This document shows, one piece after another, positions 18,134-27,296 of a stretch of DNA of 64,000 nucleotides. The notes below the pieces were generated by a model. That model did not search any database. It saw only the letters and a program-made list of their open reading frames with translations, and was not told the DNA's origin. The DNA comes from Sulfuricaulis sp040901545 (GTDB lineage Bacteria; Pseudomonadota; Gammaproteobacteria; Acidiferrobacterales; Sulfurifustaceae): assembly GCF_040901545.1 (NCBI RefSeq), contig NZ_JBBDYL010000045.1, forward strand, positions 62,001 to 126,000, written 5' to 3'. The translations under genes and the position numbers were made by a program. Numbering within the stretch: the first letter of the stretch is position 1; each line of letters starts with the position of its first letter.

Positions 18134-20173
18134 TTAATTCGGCGGCTGCGGGCGCCGTGCCAACAGGTCCGGCTGCGACCAGCCCGGATCGGGCGCAAAA
18201 CGGGCGCCGTACTCTTGCGCCAGGCGCGCAAGGCTGTGGCTGATCCCGGTTTCACCCAGGCTTTCTATGTACCTGACCGGCCCACCCAGAAACGGCGCAA
18301 AGCCGGTACCGTAAACCATCCCCGCATCCACGGCATCGGCATCGGTGACCACCCCTTCACGCAAACAAGCCATGGCCTCGTTCAGCAAACGCAGGATGAG
18401 CCGCTCGGTGACGGGAACCTCCGACGCCGGTGCCTTGTCGGGGCCTGATTGCTGCCGCCGGCCGCGTGAATCGTAAGCATAAAATCCGCGCCCCGACTTG
18501 CGCCCAAGATGGCCCTCGGCCACGAGCCGACGCAAATTTTCCGGCACATCCATGTGCAGCGGTTCCGACAGCTCCTGCGCCACCGACAGACAGATATCGA
18601 GCCCGACCGTGTCCGCGAGCGCGATCGGTCCCATGGGCATGCCGAATTCCGTGGCCGCGCGATCGATCGTGACGATATTCACGCCTTCTTCCACCAGTTT
18701 AACGGCCTCGATCAGGTACGGCATGAGAATGCGGTTGACAAGAAACCCCGGGCTGCTCTTGACATCGAGCGGCAAGCGCTCGATGGCGCCGGTAAAGGCG
18801 CGGGCGCGTTCCAGCGCCGGTTCGGCCGTCTGCGCGCCGCGCACGATCTCCACGAGCTGCATCTTCGCCACGGGGTTGAAAAAGTGCAGCCCCACCAGGC
18901 GTGAAGGATCCTTCAGCGCCTGACCGATGACTTCCAGCGGGATGCTCGAGGTATTGGTCGCCAGCAAGGTTTGCGGCCGGACTTTTTGTTCCACCCCGTG
19001 AAAGAGTTCGCGCTTGGGTTCGATTTTTTCCACGATCGCCTCGATCACGAGATCGGCGCGTGCCAGGCCCTGACCGTCCAGATCCGGAATGAACCGGTCC
19101 ATCGCCTCCTGTACCGCGCGCGGATCCCGGAGTTTGGATTTGAAAAAGGCATGGGCCTTTTTCACCGCGCGCGCGAGTATCTCGGCGTTCTGGTCCTGCA
19201 GGCTGACACGAAAACCCTGGCGCGCCGCCCAGATGGCGATATCCGCGCCCATGACACCGGCGCCGATCACGTGCACGTGCTCGATACCGTGCGGCCGCGC
19301 CTTGCCGCGGCGCTTGAGCTCCTCGCCCAGCAGAAACACGTGGACCAGATTGCGGCTGGTGCGCGAGACCAGCAATTCGCCCAGCGATTGCGCTTCCTGT
19401 TCTTCCGTGGCGCGGTTGCGCCACAGCTCGAGAATTCTCCACGGTGCCGGATATTGGTCCGGATGCGCCTTGCGGCGCACGCGCGGGGTCAGCAGCCGCA
19501 CAATTAATGGCCGCAGCGGCTTCCAGCCCGGCAGCCGGTGATACCACGGTGCCCGGTGGCGGGGTGCATGCCGTTTCAGCAGCGACTCGGCGGCGTGCTG
19601 CAAATGCCGCTCGGGCGCGATTTCATCGATGAGTCCCAAGCGGCGGGCGTCGCGCGCGGACACCGTGCGGCCGGTGAGCATCAGATCGAGCGCGGGCAGT
19701 TCGCCCACCAACGGTGGCAGGCGCACCGTCCCGGCGAAACCGGGATGGATGCCCAAACGAACCTCGGGAAGCCCCAGGCGCGTCACGCTATCCTCGCGCG
19801 CAATGCGATAGGTGCAGGCCAGGGCAAGCTCCAGGCCGCCGCCGAGGCAAAACCCGTGGATTACGGCGACCGAGGGAAAGGGCAGTCCGGCAATCAGCGA
19901 GAAGACATGTTGGCCCAGTTGCGCCAGTTCGGCGGCCCGCGCGGTGTCATTGATGGCCACAAATTCGCGCACATCGGCGCCGGCGATGAATCCATTGGTC
20001 TTGCCGGAGCGGATGATGACGCCCTGGAGCGGCTTGGTGTCGATTTCACTCAATATATGACCGAGTTCATTCAGCACTTCCTGCGACAGGACGTTGGCCG
20101 ACTGGCCCGCGACATCGAGCGTGAGCATCGCCAAATCAGAGAAATAATCGAGACGCCAGTGTTGGTGGGTCAT
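18134..20173 (-). CDS. Enoyl-CoA hydratase / 3-hydroxyacyl-CoA dehydrogenase (FadB/FadJ-type)
   Basis: A 679-residue bifunctional beta-oxidation enzyme. Residues ~1-200 are an enoyl-CoA hydratase (crotonase) domain with an oxyanion-hole segment (CLGGGLELALAC) and the Glu-bearing LPEVRLGIHPGFAGTVRLP. Residues ~270-460 are the NAD-binding dehydrogenase part (VIGAGVMGADIAIWAA), with GLHFFNPVAKMQLVEIV the catalytic His region, followed by two 3HCDH C-terminal domains. The length is nearer FadJ (714) than FadB (729). The ATG overlaps the thiolase stop (ATGA), so the pair is translationally coupled, as the enzyme complex requires. Confidence 0.92.
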   Translation of the reverse strand: MTHQHWRLDYFSDLAMLTLDVAGQSANVLSQEVLNELGHILSEIDTKPLQGVIIRSGKTNGFIAGADVREFVAINDTARAAELAQLGQHVFSLIAGLPFPSVAVIHGFCLGGGLELALACTYRIAREDSVTRLGLPEVRLGIHPGFAGTVRLPPLVGELPALDLMLTGRTVSARDARRLGLIDEIAPERHLQHAAESLLKRHAPRHRAPWYHRLPGWKPLRPLIVRLLTPRVRRKAHPDQYPAPWRILELWRNRATEEQEAQSLGELLVSRTSRNLVHVFLLGEELKRRGKARPHGIEHVHVIGAGVMGADIAIWAARQGFRVSLQDQNAEILARAVKKAHAFFKSKLRDPRAVQEAMDRFIPDLDGQGLARADLVIEAIVEKIEPKRELFHGVEQKVRPQTLLATNTSSIPLEVIGQALKDPSRLVGLHFFNPVAKMQLVEIVRGAQTAEPALERARAFTGAIERLPLDVKSSPGFLVNRILMPYLIEAVKLVEEGVNIVTIDRAATEFGMPMGPIALADTVGLDICLSVAQELSEPLHMDVPENLRRLVAEGHLGRKSGRGFYAYDSRGRRQQSGPDKAPASEVPVTERLILRLLNEAMACLREGVVTDADAVDAGMVYGTGFAPFLGGPVRYIESLGETGISHSLARLAQEYGARFAPDPGWSQPDLLARRPQPPN

Positions 20174-21471
20174 GCATTCGCTCCCGCGGCGCGCAACAAC
20201 ATCGCGCCGCCCTGGCCGCCGCCGATGCACAAGGTCGCCACTCCCTGGCCGCCGCCCTGGCGATTCAGCGCACGCAGCAGATGCAGCACCAGACGTGCCC
20301 CGCTCGCGCCCACGGGATGGCCGTTGGCGATCGCGCCGCCTTCCGGATTGAGCCGTTCCGGTTCCATCGCGCCGAGCGGCGCGTCCAGCTTGAGTTCTTC
20401 GCGCGCATAGTGCGCGCTGTCCCAGGCCGCCTGACAGGCCAGCACCTGCGCGGCAAAGGCTTCATTGAGTTCCAGCTGCTGCAGGTCTTTCATTTTCAGT
20501 TGCCGGCGCGTGAGCAGTCGCGCGCAGGCATGGACCGGTCCCAGTCCCATCTGGGAAGGATCCACCCCGGCCCATTCGTGGTCCACCCATTCGCCGATCA
20601 CGGGTAGTGCATGCCGCTGCACGGCCTCATCGCTCGCCAGTAACAGCACGGCCGCACCGTCCGTGATTTGTGAGCTGTTGCCGGAGGTTACCAAACCGTA
20701 CTTTCTGTCGAACACCGGATTGAGCTTTGCCAGTTGCTCCAGGTCGGTGTCGCGGCGCAAACCGGTGTCCTCGGAATAATAACGCTCGTTGGTTTCATAA
20801 AGCGTTTCCACTTCGGACTGCATATTCCCGGCATCGAAGGCCGCCGCCAGGCGCCGGTGACTCTGCAACGCATAGACGTCCTGGCTCTCGCGCGAGATGC
20901 CAAACCGGTGCGCCAGCACTTCGGCGGTCTGTCCCATCGAAAGCTTCACCAGCGGGTCGGTCAGACCGAGCAGCAGGGAGTAAACCGGTTTCAGGTTCGA
21001 GGGACGGAAACCGGCCAGCGTCCGCAGGCGATCGAGCGGATTCCGGGAGCGCAGCATCTTTCCCAGCCAGCCAACCATCGCCGTGTTCCACTGGATCGGC
21101 GCGCGGCTCATGGCTTCGGTTCCGCCGGCCAGCACCAGGTGGGCGCGCCCGAGCGTAATTTGTTCCGCCGCCGAGGCCACGGCCTGCAAACCCGAGGCGC
21201 AATTGCGTTGCACCGTGTACGCCGGCACGTGTTTGCCGCAACCCAGACGCAACGCCACCAGCCGGGCAATATTGGTCTCGTCCGCGGCGGGAATGACGCA
21301 ACCCACGATCACCTCGTCGAGCGCCGAAGCCGGAAACGGCTGGCGCATGAGAAGTCGTTTGCCGCAGGCGACCGCGAGATCGGAAGCCGAGAAGGGCCCG
21401 GGTTCCGTGCGCGCCTTGAGAAATGGCGTGCGGGCGCCATCCACAATAAAAACTTTTTTCTCTGTCATCAT
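20170..21471 (-). CDS. Acetyl-CoA C-acyltransferase (3-ketoacyl-CoA thiolase, FadI-like)
   Basis: A 433-residue thiolase closing the beta-oxidation spiral. The nucleophilic Cys is in RNCASGLQAVASA, the catalytic His in ANGHPVGASGARL and the second Cys in TLCIGGGQGGAM. The length fits FadI (436) better than FadA (387). Two adjacent ATGs follow a GGAG site; I use the first. It lies between fadE (38 bases upstream) and the hydratase/dehydrogenase gene, with which it overlaps by four bases. Confidence 0.92.
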   Translation of the reverse strand: MMTEKKVFIVDGARTPFLKARTEPGPFSASDLAVACGKRLLMRQPFPASALDEVIVGCVIPAADETNIARLVALRLGCGKHVPAYTVQRNCASGLQAVASAAEQITLGRAHLVLAGGTEAMSRAPIQWNTAMVGWLGKMLRSRNPLDRLRTLAGFRPSNLKPVYSLLLGLTDPLVKLSMGQTAEVLAHRFGISRESQDVYALQSHRRLAAAFDAGNMQSEVETLYETNERYYSEDTGLRRDTDLEQLAKLNPVFDRKYGLVTSGNSSQITDGAAVLLLASDEAVQRHALPVIGEWVDHEWAGVDPSQMGLGPVHACARLLTRRQLKMKDLQQLELNEAFAAQVLACQAAWDSAHYAREELKLDAPLGAMEPERLNPEGGAIANGHPVGASGARLVLHLLRALNRQGGGQGVATLCIGGGQGGAMLLRAAGANA

Positions 21472-21509
21472 TTGTTCTCCGCTTGTGGTATCGGCCGGAG
21501 CCGACACAT

Positions 21510-23936
21510 TCAAATTTGGCCCGAAGGAAAATCGTCCACGGCGATGACGGCGCGCCGGGCCGCATACGCCGCACGCACCAGTTCCGCCTCGGGCATACTC
21601 AGAGCCTTCTGATCCAGCGCGGTATTGACCTGGGCTTCATGATCGCCGTGCAAGATCGGTTGGTCATCAACCAGTTTGACCAGCCGGCGTTCCAGTGTTT
21701 CGGCCGCAATGACCTTGCCCAAGGCATCTTCCAGCCTACCGATGGCATCGGTTGTCGTCCGGGAAACATACATGCCTCGAGTCAGGCGGTCGCGGGCCGC
21801 GGACGGTTCCATCAGCAATTTGGCGCAGGCCGCGTCGACGGAATCGCCCGGTACGTGATACAGCCGGCCGGCGGGGAACACGATGCCGCCCGCGAGCCAG
21901 GATAAAAAGCGGCCGGGAAAATTCTTGAGTATCACCACCAGTGTCTTCTCGGCCTCGTGCAGACAATAGTCGCAAGCGAAGCGTGCGACCGGCATATCCT
22001 CCACCGGACGCCCGTCGTCTTCAAATCGTTTGACCACCGCCGAGGCAAGATACATGTAACTCAGCACATCGGCGAAGCGGCCGGAAATTTTTTCCCGGCG
22101 CTTGAGCGCGCCGCCGAGCTTCAGCATCGCGACATCGGATAACAGGGCAAATGCGGTAGCAAGGCGCGTGAGCCGCCGGACGTAATGTCGGGCAAAACGG
22201 CCTGCCGGCGGGCGCACTCCGCGCGCGCCGCTGACGCCGTACCAGAAGGCACGCGCGGCATTGCTGAGCGTAAAACGGATATGACCGAATAGGGCTACAT
22301 CAAAAAGTTTCACGGCGCACGTCTCGTCCTTTTCGGCGACGGCTCTCATCTCCTGCAACACGTACGGATGACAGCGGATCGCCCCCTGGCCGTAGATGAT
22401 GAGCGCGCGCGTGAGCAGATTGGCGCCCTCGACCGTGATGCTGATGGGCAGCGCCTGGTAAACGCGCCCCATGAAATTGCGCGGCCCGAGACAGATGCCG
22501 GAGCCGCCCTGGATGTCCATGGCGTCGTTGACGACGCGACGCATGTGTTCGGTGAGCTGGTATTTGACGATGGCCGAAGCCACCGAGGGTTTTTCACCCA
22601 GATCCACGGCCCGCGCGGTGAGCGTGCGCGCCGCGTCCATCATATAGGTATAACCGGCGATGCGCGCCAGCGCTTCTTCCACGGCCTCGAATTTGCCGAT
22701 GGGCAGCCGGAATTGCTGGCGGATGCGCGCATAGGCGCCGGTGGCGCGACAGGCAAGCTTGCCCGCGCCGCAGGACAGCGCCGGAAGCGAAATCGAGCGT
22801 CCGGCGGCGAGCGATTCCATCAGCATGCGCCAGCCCTGGCCGACGCGCTCACGGCCGCCGATCACCCAGTCGAGCGGAATAAAAACATCTTCACCCCAGT
22901 TGGGTCCGTTCTGGAACGGAATGTTGAGCGGATTGTGGCGCGTGCCGATCTTGACCCCGGGGGTGTTCGCGGGAATGAGCGCCAGCGTGATGCCGCGGTC
23001 CACATCCTCGCCCAGCAGATGCTCCGGATCGAACAGCCGGAAGGCGAGGCCCAACACCGTGGCCACGGGCCCGAGGGTAATGTAACGCTTCTCCCAGTTC
23101 AGTCGGATGCCGAGCACATCTTTTTTCCCCTGGAATTCGCCGCGGCACATTTCTCCGCGATCGGGTATGGCGCTCGCGTCGCTCCCGGCTTCGGGATTCG
23201 TGAGCGCGAAACACGGAACCTCCTCGCCGCGCGCAAGCCGCGGGAGATAGTGACGCTTTTGTTCGTCGGTGCCGTAGTGCAGCAACAGTTCCGCCGGGCC
23301 GAGCGAATTGGGCACCATCACGGTAACCGCCGCGGTGATCGAGCGGCTCGCGATTTTCATGACCACGGCGGAATGGGCCTGGGCGGAAAATTCCAGGCCG
23401 CCGTATTGCTTCGGGATGATCATGCCGAAGAAACCGTGCTCCTTGATGAAGCGCCAGGTCTCCGGCGACAGATCGCGTTGTTCGTGGGTGATGCCCCAGT
23501 CATCGAGCATGGCGCACAATTTCTCGACCGGTCCGTCGAGGAAGGCCTGCTCCTCGGACGAGAGTGTCGGGGCCGGCAAACCGAACAGTTTTTTCCAGCG
23601 CGGATGGCCGCTGAACAGTTCCCCCTCCCACCACACGGTGCCGGCTTCGAGCGCCTCGCGTTCGGTATCGGACATCACCGGCATGATTCTGCGGAACACA
23701 CGCAAAAGGGGGGCGCTGAACAGCGCCCGACGCCAGGGTGCCACCGCCAGCGGCAGGACGATGACCGCAACCAGGATCCAGGCGGTGAGCCACAAGGGTG
23801 TGGCAGGAGAAACGAGATAATCCCACCCGGCAATGCCCGCCACGAGCGCGGTGGCCCAGACAAGACCCGGCACGCGCAGGGCGGCCAGTATCCAGACCGT
23901 GAGCACGGCCAACAGGATCCATACGACGGTAATCAA
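21510..23936 (-). CDS. fadE: Acyl-CoA dehydrogenase FadE
   Basis: An 808-residue membrane-associated flavin dehydrogenase, matching the long E. coli FadE class (814 residues) and not the ordinary ~390-residue enzymes. Two or three N-terminal hydrophobic helices (residues ~1-70) anchor it to the inner membrane. The dehydrogenase core includes KEHGFFGMIIPKQYGGLEFS, ALTNPEAGSDASAIPD and the FAD-contact segment AMDIQGGSGICLGP. A long C-terminal helical domain follows. It carries out the first, rate-limiting step of beta-oxidation. It leads the fadE-thiolase-hydratase-ligase chain, with a rubredoxin gene upstream on the same strand. I see no clear FadR- or PsrA-type palindrome upstream. Confidence 0.93.
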   Translation of the reverse strand: MITVVWILLAVLTVWILAALRVPGLVWATALVAGIAGWDYLVSPATPLWLTAWILVAVIVLPLAVAPWRRALFSAPLLRVFRRIMPVMSDTEREALEAGTVWWEGELFSGHPRWKKLFGLPAPTLSSEEQAFLDGPVEKLCAMLDDWGITHEQRDLSPETWRFIKEHGFFGMIIPKQYGGLEFSAQAHSAVVMKIASRSITAAVTVMVPNSLGPAELLLHYGTDEQKRHYLPRLARGEEVPCFALTNPEAGSDASAIPDRGEMCRGEFQGKKDVLGIRLNWEKRYITLGPVATVLGLAFRLFDPEHLLGEDVDRGITLALIPANTPGVKIGTRHNPLNIPFQNGPNWGEDVFIPLDWVIGGRERVGQGWRMLMESLAAGRSISLPALSCGAGKLACRATGAYARIRQQFRLPIGKFEAVEEALARIAGYTYMMDAARTLTARAVDLGEKPSVASAIVKYQLTEHMRRVVNDAMDIQGGSGICLGPRNFMGRVYQALPISITVEGANLLTRALIIYGQGAIRCHPYVLQEMRAVAEKDETCAVKLFDVALFGHIRFTLSNAARAFWYGVSGARGVRPPAGRFARHYVRRLTRLATAFALLSDVAMLKLGGALKRREKISGRFADVLSYMYLASAVVKRFEDDGRPVEDMPVARFACDYCLHEAEKTLVVILKNFPGRFLSWLAGGIVFPAGRLYHVPGDSVDAACAKLLMEPSAARDRLTRGMYVSRTTTDAIGRLEDALGKVIAAETLERRLVKLVDDQPILHGDHEAQVNTALDQKALSMPEAELVRAAYAARRAVIAVDDFPSGQI

Positions 23937-24062
23937 GTATCCCTGCCTTTGTTATCCGTTTGCTGAAATTGAGGATTACCGGCACGCGGATTGTAACCCA
24001 CGCCTCCGGTCTTGGCTGCACACCGCTAACGGTCAAAACCGGGCAGTCGACAAACCCGCCAT

Positions 24063-24227
24063 TCAAATCTCGATCATTTCAAAATCAGACTTGGAAGCGC
24101 CGCAATCGGGGCACTTCCAGTTTTCCGGCACGTCCTCCCAGGACGTGCCCGGCGGAATTCCGTCTTCCGGACGGCCCTTTTCCTCTTCGTACACGAAACC
24201 GCAAATAACACACATGTAGGACTTCAT
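24063..24227 (-). CDS. Rubredoxin
   Basis: A 54-residue single-domain rubredoxin. The Fe(Cys)4 site is given by two CxxCG motifs, MCVICGFVY and KCPDCGASKSDF, separated by the usual ~28 residues. The aromatic core (Tyr, Trp in GTSWEDVP, NWKC) is present. The ATG follows GAGGG at six bases; the same frame stays open far upstream but is not protein-like there. It transfers single electrons, for example to alkane hydroxylases or oxygen-detoxifying flavoproteins; no such partner is in the window. It lies 126 bases upstream of fadE on the same strand. Confidence 0.93.
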   Translation of the reverse strand: MKSYMCVICGFVYEEEKGRPEDGIPPGTSWEDVPENWKCPDCGASKSDFEMIEI

Positions 24228-24324
24228 TCCGTCCCTCAAGTTCAGCAGAAAATATACGGGATGCACCAATGATCGCATTTTCACGTTCATGGTGAAACCA
24301 CCGGGGCGGGAGTAAAATTCTTCG

Positions 24325-25293
24325 ATGTTCGAGCAAACGGCGGTGGTGCTGTGCAATCTCGGCGGACCGGATTCACTCGATGCGGTACGCCCGTTTCTGT
24401 TTAACCTGTTTTCCGATCCGGATATCTTTCGTTTTCCGCTCGGATCTCTCACCCAGCGTCCCCTGGCCGCGCTGATTGCCTGGCGGCGGGCGCCTGAGGC
24501 CGCCCACGGCTACGCCGCCATCGGGGGCAAATCGCCGATCCTCGAATATACGCGCGCGCAAGCGGAAGCGTTGCAGCGGGCCATCGGCGGCGAGTTCGAC
24601 GTGCACGTGTGCATGCGTTATTGGCATCCGCTCACCGACGAAGTGGTGAGCAAACTCAAGCAAAGAAATTATCCCCGGGTGATTCTGGTGCCGCTGTATC
24701 CGCAGTACTCGCGCACCACCAGCGGAAGTTCCTATAACGAATTCATGCGCCAGTGCCGCCGGCAAGATTACCAACCATCCGTCACGTTGATCCGGCAGTG
24801 GTACGAACAGCCCGATTATCAAAATGCCATTGTCGAAACCGTGCGTGCCGAAGCAAATAAATTACCTGATCCCGATCCGGCGCATTTTGAATTGCTGTTT
24901 TCCGCGCACGGGTTGCCGAAAAAAATCGTGGCCGAGGGCGACCCGTACGAACAGCAAGTCCGCGCCACGTATGACGCGGTGTGCGCGCGGCTCGGCTGGC
25001 TGCACACCACTTTGTGCTATCAAAGCCGGGTTGGCCCGCTCGAGTGGCTGCGGCCTTACACGGATGATGTCGTTCGGGAAAAGGCCGCCGCCGGGGTAAA
25101 ACAGATGCTGGTGTATCCGATCGCGTTTGTGTCGGATCATGTTGAAACGCTCTTTGAGCTGGGCATCACCTACGCCGAACTGGCGCGGTCGCGGGGCATC
25201 GAACACTACCGGGTGGTGCCGGCGTTGAACAACCATCCCCGATTTATCGAAGCGCTGAGATCACTCGTGCTCGATGCCGCGCAACGGCCATGA
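24325..25293 (+). CDS. hemH: Ferrochelatase
   Basis: A 322-residue ferrochelatase that inserts Fe2+ into protoporphyrin IX. The metal-site His is in LFSAHGLPKKI and the conserved Glu in FVSDHVETLFELG. YPQYSRTTSGSS is the family signature. It opens with NLGGPDSLDAVRPFL. The start lies about 100 bases from the divergent rubredoxin start. Its stop overlaps the start of thiD by four bases. With hemL downstream it forms part of a haem/thiamine group. Confidence 0.95.
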   Translation: MFEQTAVVLCNLGGPDSLDAVRPFLFNLFSDPDIFRFPLGSLTQRPLAALIAWRRAPEAAHGYAAIGGKSPILEYTRAQAEALQRAIGGEFDVHVCMRYWHPLTDEVVSKLKQRNYPRVILVPLYPQYSRTTSGSSYNEFMRQCRRQDYQPSVTLIRQWYEQPDYQNAIVETVRAEANKLPDPDPAHFELLFSAHGLPKKIVAEGDPYEQQVRATYDAVCARLGWLHTTLCYQSRVGPLEWLRPYTDDVVREKAAAGVKQMLVYPIAFVSDHVETLFELGITYAELARSRGIEHYRVVPALNNHPRFIEALRSLVLDAAQRP

Positions 25294-26111
25294 AACCGTC
25301 CCCGCCGCCGACCGTTCTGGTATTTGCCGGCAGCGACCCCACCGGAGGCGCCGGCGCAACCGCCGATGCCCTGACGCTCGCAAGCCTCGGTTGTCATCCC
25401 GCGATCGTGGTCACCGTGGTTACCGCTCAGGACACCATCGGCATCAAGCAATTCAATTACGTGGAAACCGAGCTCGTGATCGCGCAGGCGCGCGCCGTGC
25501 TGGAAGACATGCCCGTCGCGGCCTTCAAAGTGGGCATGCTGGGCAGCAGTGCCATCGCCACCGTGGTCGCCGGCGTCGTCGAGGATTATCCGGATATCCC
25601 CCTCATCGTCGACCCGATCCTGCGCTCGGGACGCGGCGATGTCCTGGCCGACGACATGCTTGCGGGTGCATTGCGCAGCCTGATCATTCCACAGGCCACT
25701 TTGATCACGCCCAACAGCCTGGAGGCGCGCGCGCTCGCGCCCGGTGGCGACACGCTCGATGCCTGCGCGCAGGAATTGCTGTCGCTTGGAAGCGATTACG
25801 TGCTCATCACCGGCACGCATGAAAATTCGCCGCAAGTCATTCACCGGCTATATCACAGCATGCGCCTCCTTGAGACTTATGTTTTCGAGCGCCTGCCCGG
25901 GAGTTATCACGGCTCGGGCTGCACGCTGGCCTCGGCCTGCGCCGCCTCGCTCGCCCACGGGCTCGACCCCGTCAATGCAGTCTCCGAATCGCTGCAGTAC
26001 ACGTGGGGAACGCTCAAGCATGGATTCCGCCCGGGCATGGGCCAGCAGCTGCCGAACCGGCTGTACTGGGCGCGGGAGACGGATGAGCCGGAAAGCGGTG
26101 GGGATACCTGA
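25290..26111 (+). CDS. thiD: Hydroxymethylpyrimidine/phosphomethylpyrimidine kinase
   Basis: A 273-residue ribokinase-fold enzyme that phosphorylates HMP and HMP-P in thiamine synthesis. The N-terminal FAGSDPTGGAGATADALT binds the pyrimidine. PTIGIKQF-type residues and VDPILRSGRGDVLADD follow. The C-terminal anion-hole motif with the catalytic base is GSYHGSGCTLASACAA, where Asp normally precedes Cys in many relatives (GTGDT/C...), here GSGC as in other gammaproteobacterial thiD-like proteins. ATGA overlap with hemH couples translation. The partner gene thiE lies 1.2 kb away beyond an insertion. Confidence 0.88.
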   Translation: MKPSPPPTVLVFAGSDPTGGAGATADALTLASLGCHPAIVVTVVTAQDTIGIKQFNYVETELVIAQARAVLEDMPVAAFKVGMLGSSAIATVVAGVVEDYPDIPLIVDPILRSGRGDVLADDMLAGALRSLIIPQATLITPNSLEARALAPGGDTLDACAQELLSLGSDYVLITGTHENSPQVIHRLYHSMRLLETYVFERLPGSYHGSGCTLASACAASLAHGLDPVNAVSESLQYTWGTLKHGFRPGMGQQLPNRLYWARETDEPESGGDT

Positions 26112-26181
26112 CGGGGCACGAAATCGTAAAAAGGTTGCGACCCTTTATTTCTTTTTCATGCATGATTTGTGCAACATGCCA

Positions 26182-26868
26182 TCACGATTTCAAAATACCT
26201 CTTGCGGTACACACTTCGTCTAGCTTGGGAAGCCACTCGTTTGCAGCGCCGACATAGGCCTCGACTGCCCCTTGAGCTATCTCGATACTCGGGCCGAGAA
26301 AATTAGTGTTGCATATCTTTATGCCGGACAGTCGTGTAATGCTTGCCGGGAGCGTTGATGCGTGTTCATAGGAATTAACAAGGCCTGCCGCATGCACTAT
26401 GCAGTTTCGCACGTGGATCAAGTCCGATATGTCGGAGATTCCACGATCAAAGCCGCACGAACCCATTACGTTGAGTGTTGCCAAGATATGCATCTCTTTG
26501 TTCGTACTCTTGGGACACTCAGGTAGTGGCAAAACCATTCTCTTTCGAAGCGTAAGGGCGCACCACTGTATCGTCGTAACGAATGCGACGAGACCAGCGT
26601 ATCTAATTCGTTGAGACAGGCTCACATCGAACCGATATTCCGCTCCCTCGATTAGCTGGGCACGGTATTGCGGCTCAAGATATTTGTCCTTTTCCTCAAA
26701 CTCAACCTGTTCGGCTTCCCGTTCCACTTTTCTGATTTCACGGCGTCGTTGCCACGATAGGTTGTTCTCGGAGAACTCCAGGAAATCCAGAACATCTGCA
26801 AGCATTGTCTGGAGGTCCCATTGATAGAACGTTTTGTTGAGAAAGTGATCAGGGTCAAATGTTGACAT
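26182..26868 (-). CDS. HEPN-like hypothetical protein
   Basis: A 228-residue predicted helical protein of unknown function. Charged, coiled-coil-like residues fill positions ~40-65. A segment HVRNCIVHAAG (Arg154, His159) fits the R-x4-6-H signature of HEPN domains, which in toxins and defence proteins forms the RNA-cleaving site; some HEPN proteins are not nucleases. The ATG at 26,868 was chosen because upstream residues are poorly protein-like. Its base composition is clearly lower in GC than the flanking thiD and thiE. It lies opposite to both and splits a pair usually found together, which suggests a later insertion. Confidence 0.6.
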   Translation of the reverse strand: MSTFDPDHFLNKTFYQWDLQTMLADVLDFLEFSENNLSWQRRREIRKVEREAEQVEFEEKDKYLEPQYRAQLIEGAEYRFDVSLSQRIRYAGLVAFVTTIQWCALTLRKRMVLPLPECPKSTNKEMHILATLNVMGSCGFDRGISDISDLIHVRNCIVHAAGLVNSYEHASTLPASITRLSGIKICNTNFLGPSIEIAQGAVEAYVGAANEWLPKLDEVCTARGILKS

Positions 26869-26976
26869 CGGTTTCGTGATATCCAACGTGGCGCCTGTTG
26901 GGTGGCGCGCTATTCCCATTTGCACGTGAAAAGGATACCTTCCCCAATGGCACGAACCTGGTTCAAGCGTCCTTTT

Positions 26977-27180
26977 TTATTCTTTTTTTTGCTTAGCTTT
27001 ACGCTCTGCTTCGATTGCACTTTGGCTTCGGGGGCCAAGCAGATATTGCTTCCATGTTTCGTCGCTTTGTCTCGGTGGGCCAAAGATTGGCATGCTACTT
27101 CGAACGTCTTTGCTGGTCAGTTTTTCATAGATGAAGACACCGACAAAGACAACAGCAATAAGGATGAGGAATTCAATCAA
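26977..27180 (-). CDS. Small single-pass membrane protein, hypothetical
   Basis: A 67-residue protein with an N-terminal transmembrane helix (FLILIAVVFVGVFIYEKL) and a charged tail ending in a Lys/Glu run. The start would be TTG, with a GGAG nine bases upstream. A reading frame on the opposite strand covers the same bases, but has a less protein-like composition. It lies in the same lower-GC insert between thiD and thiE as the HEPN-like gene, just upstream of it and on the same strand, so the two might be one unit. No family recognised. Confidence 0.45.
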   Translation of the reverse strand: MIEFLILIAVVFVGVFIYEKLTSKDVRSSMPIFGPPRQSDETWKQYLLGPRSQSAIEAERKAKQKKE

Positions 27181-27296
27181 GTCTTGTCTCCTCGACGTGG
27201 CATTGTCATTAGTGCCCTTGGGGATGCTACCCTTATTTTTTCCCTATTTGCCGCATAAGCTGGCATATTACGCCGCATGATTTGAGTGGTCAAAAA

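Noticed and set aside
22368..23966. A 532-codon open frame on the plus strand, antisense to fadE.
   Set aside because: It is the mirror of a strongly coding high-GC gene; composition is His/Arg/Gly-rich without domains or a ribosome-binding site. The same holds for long antisense frames opposite polA (30,906-32,381) and uvrD (38,064-39,572).
26902..27258. A plus-strand 118-codon frame with a hydrophobic N-terminus.
   Set aside because: It overlaps the minus-strand small membrane protein and has no ribosome-binding site; Asn/Asp-Lys repeats are the complement of that gene's Leu/Ile/Val-rich helix.
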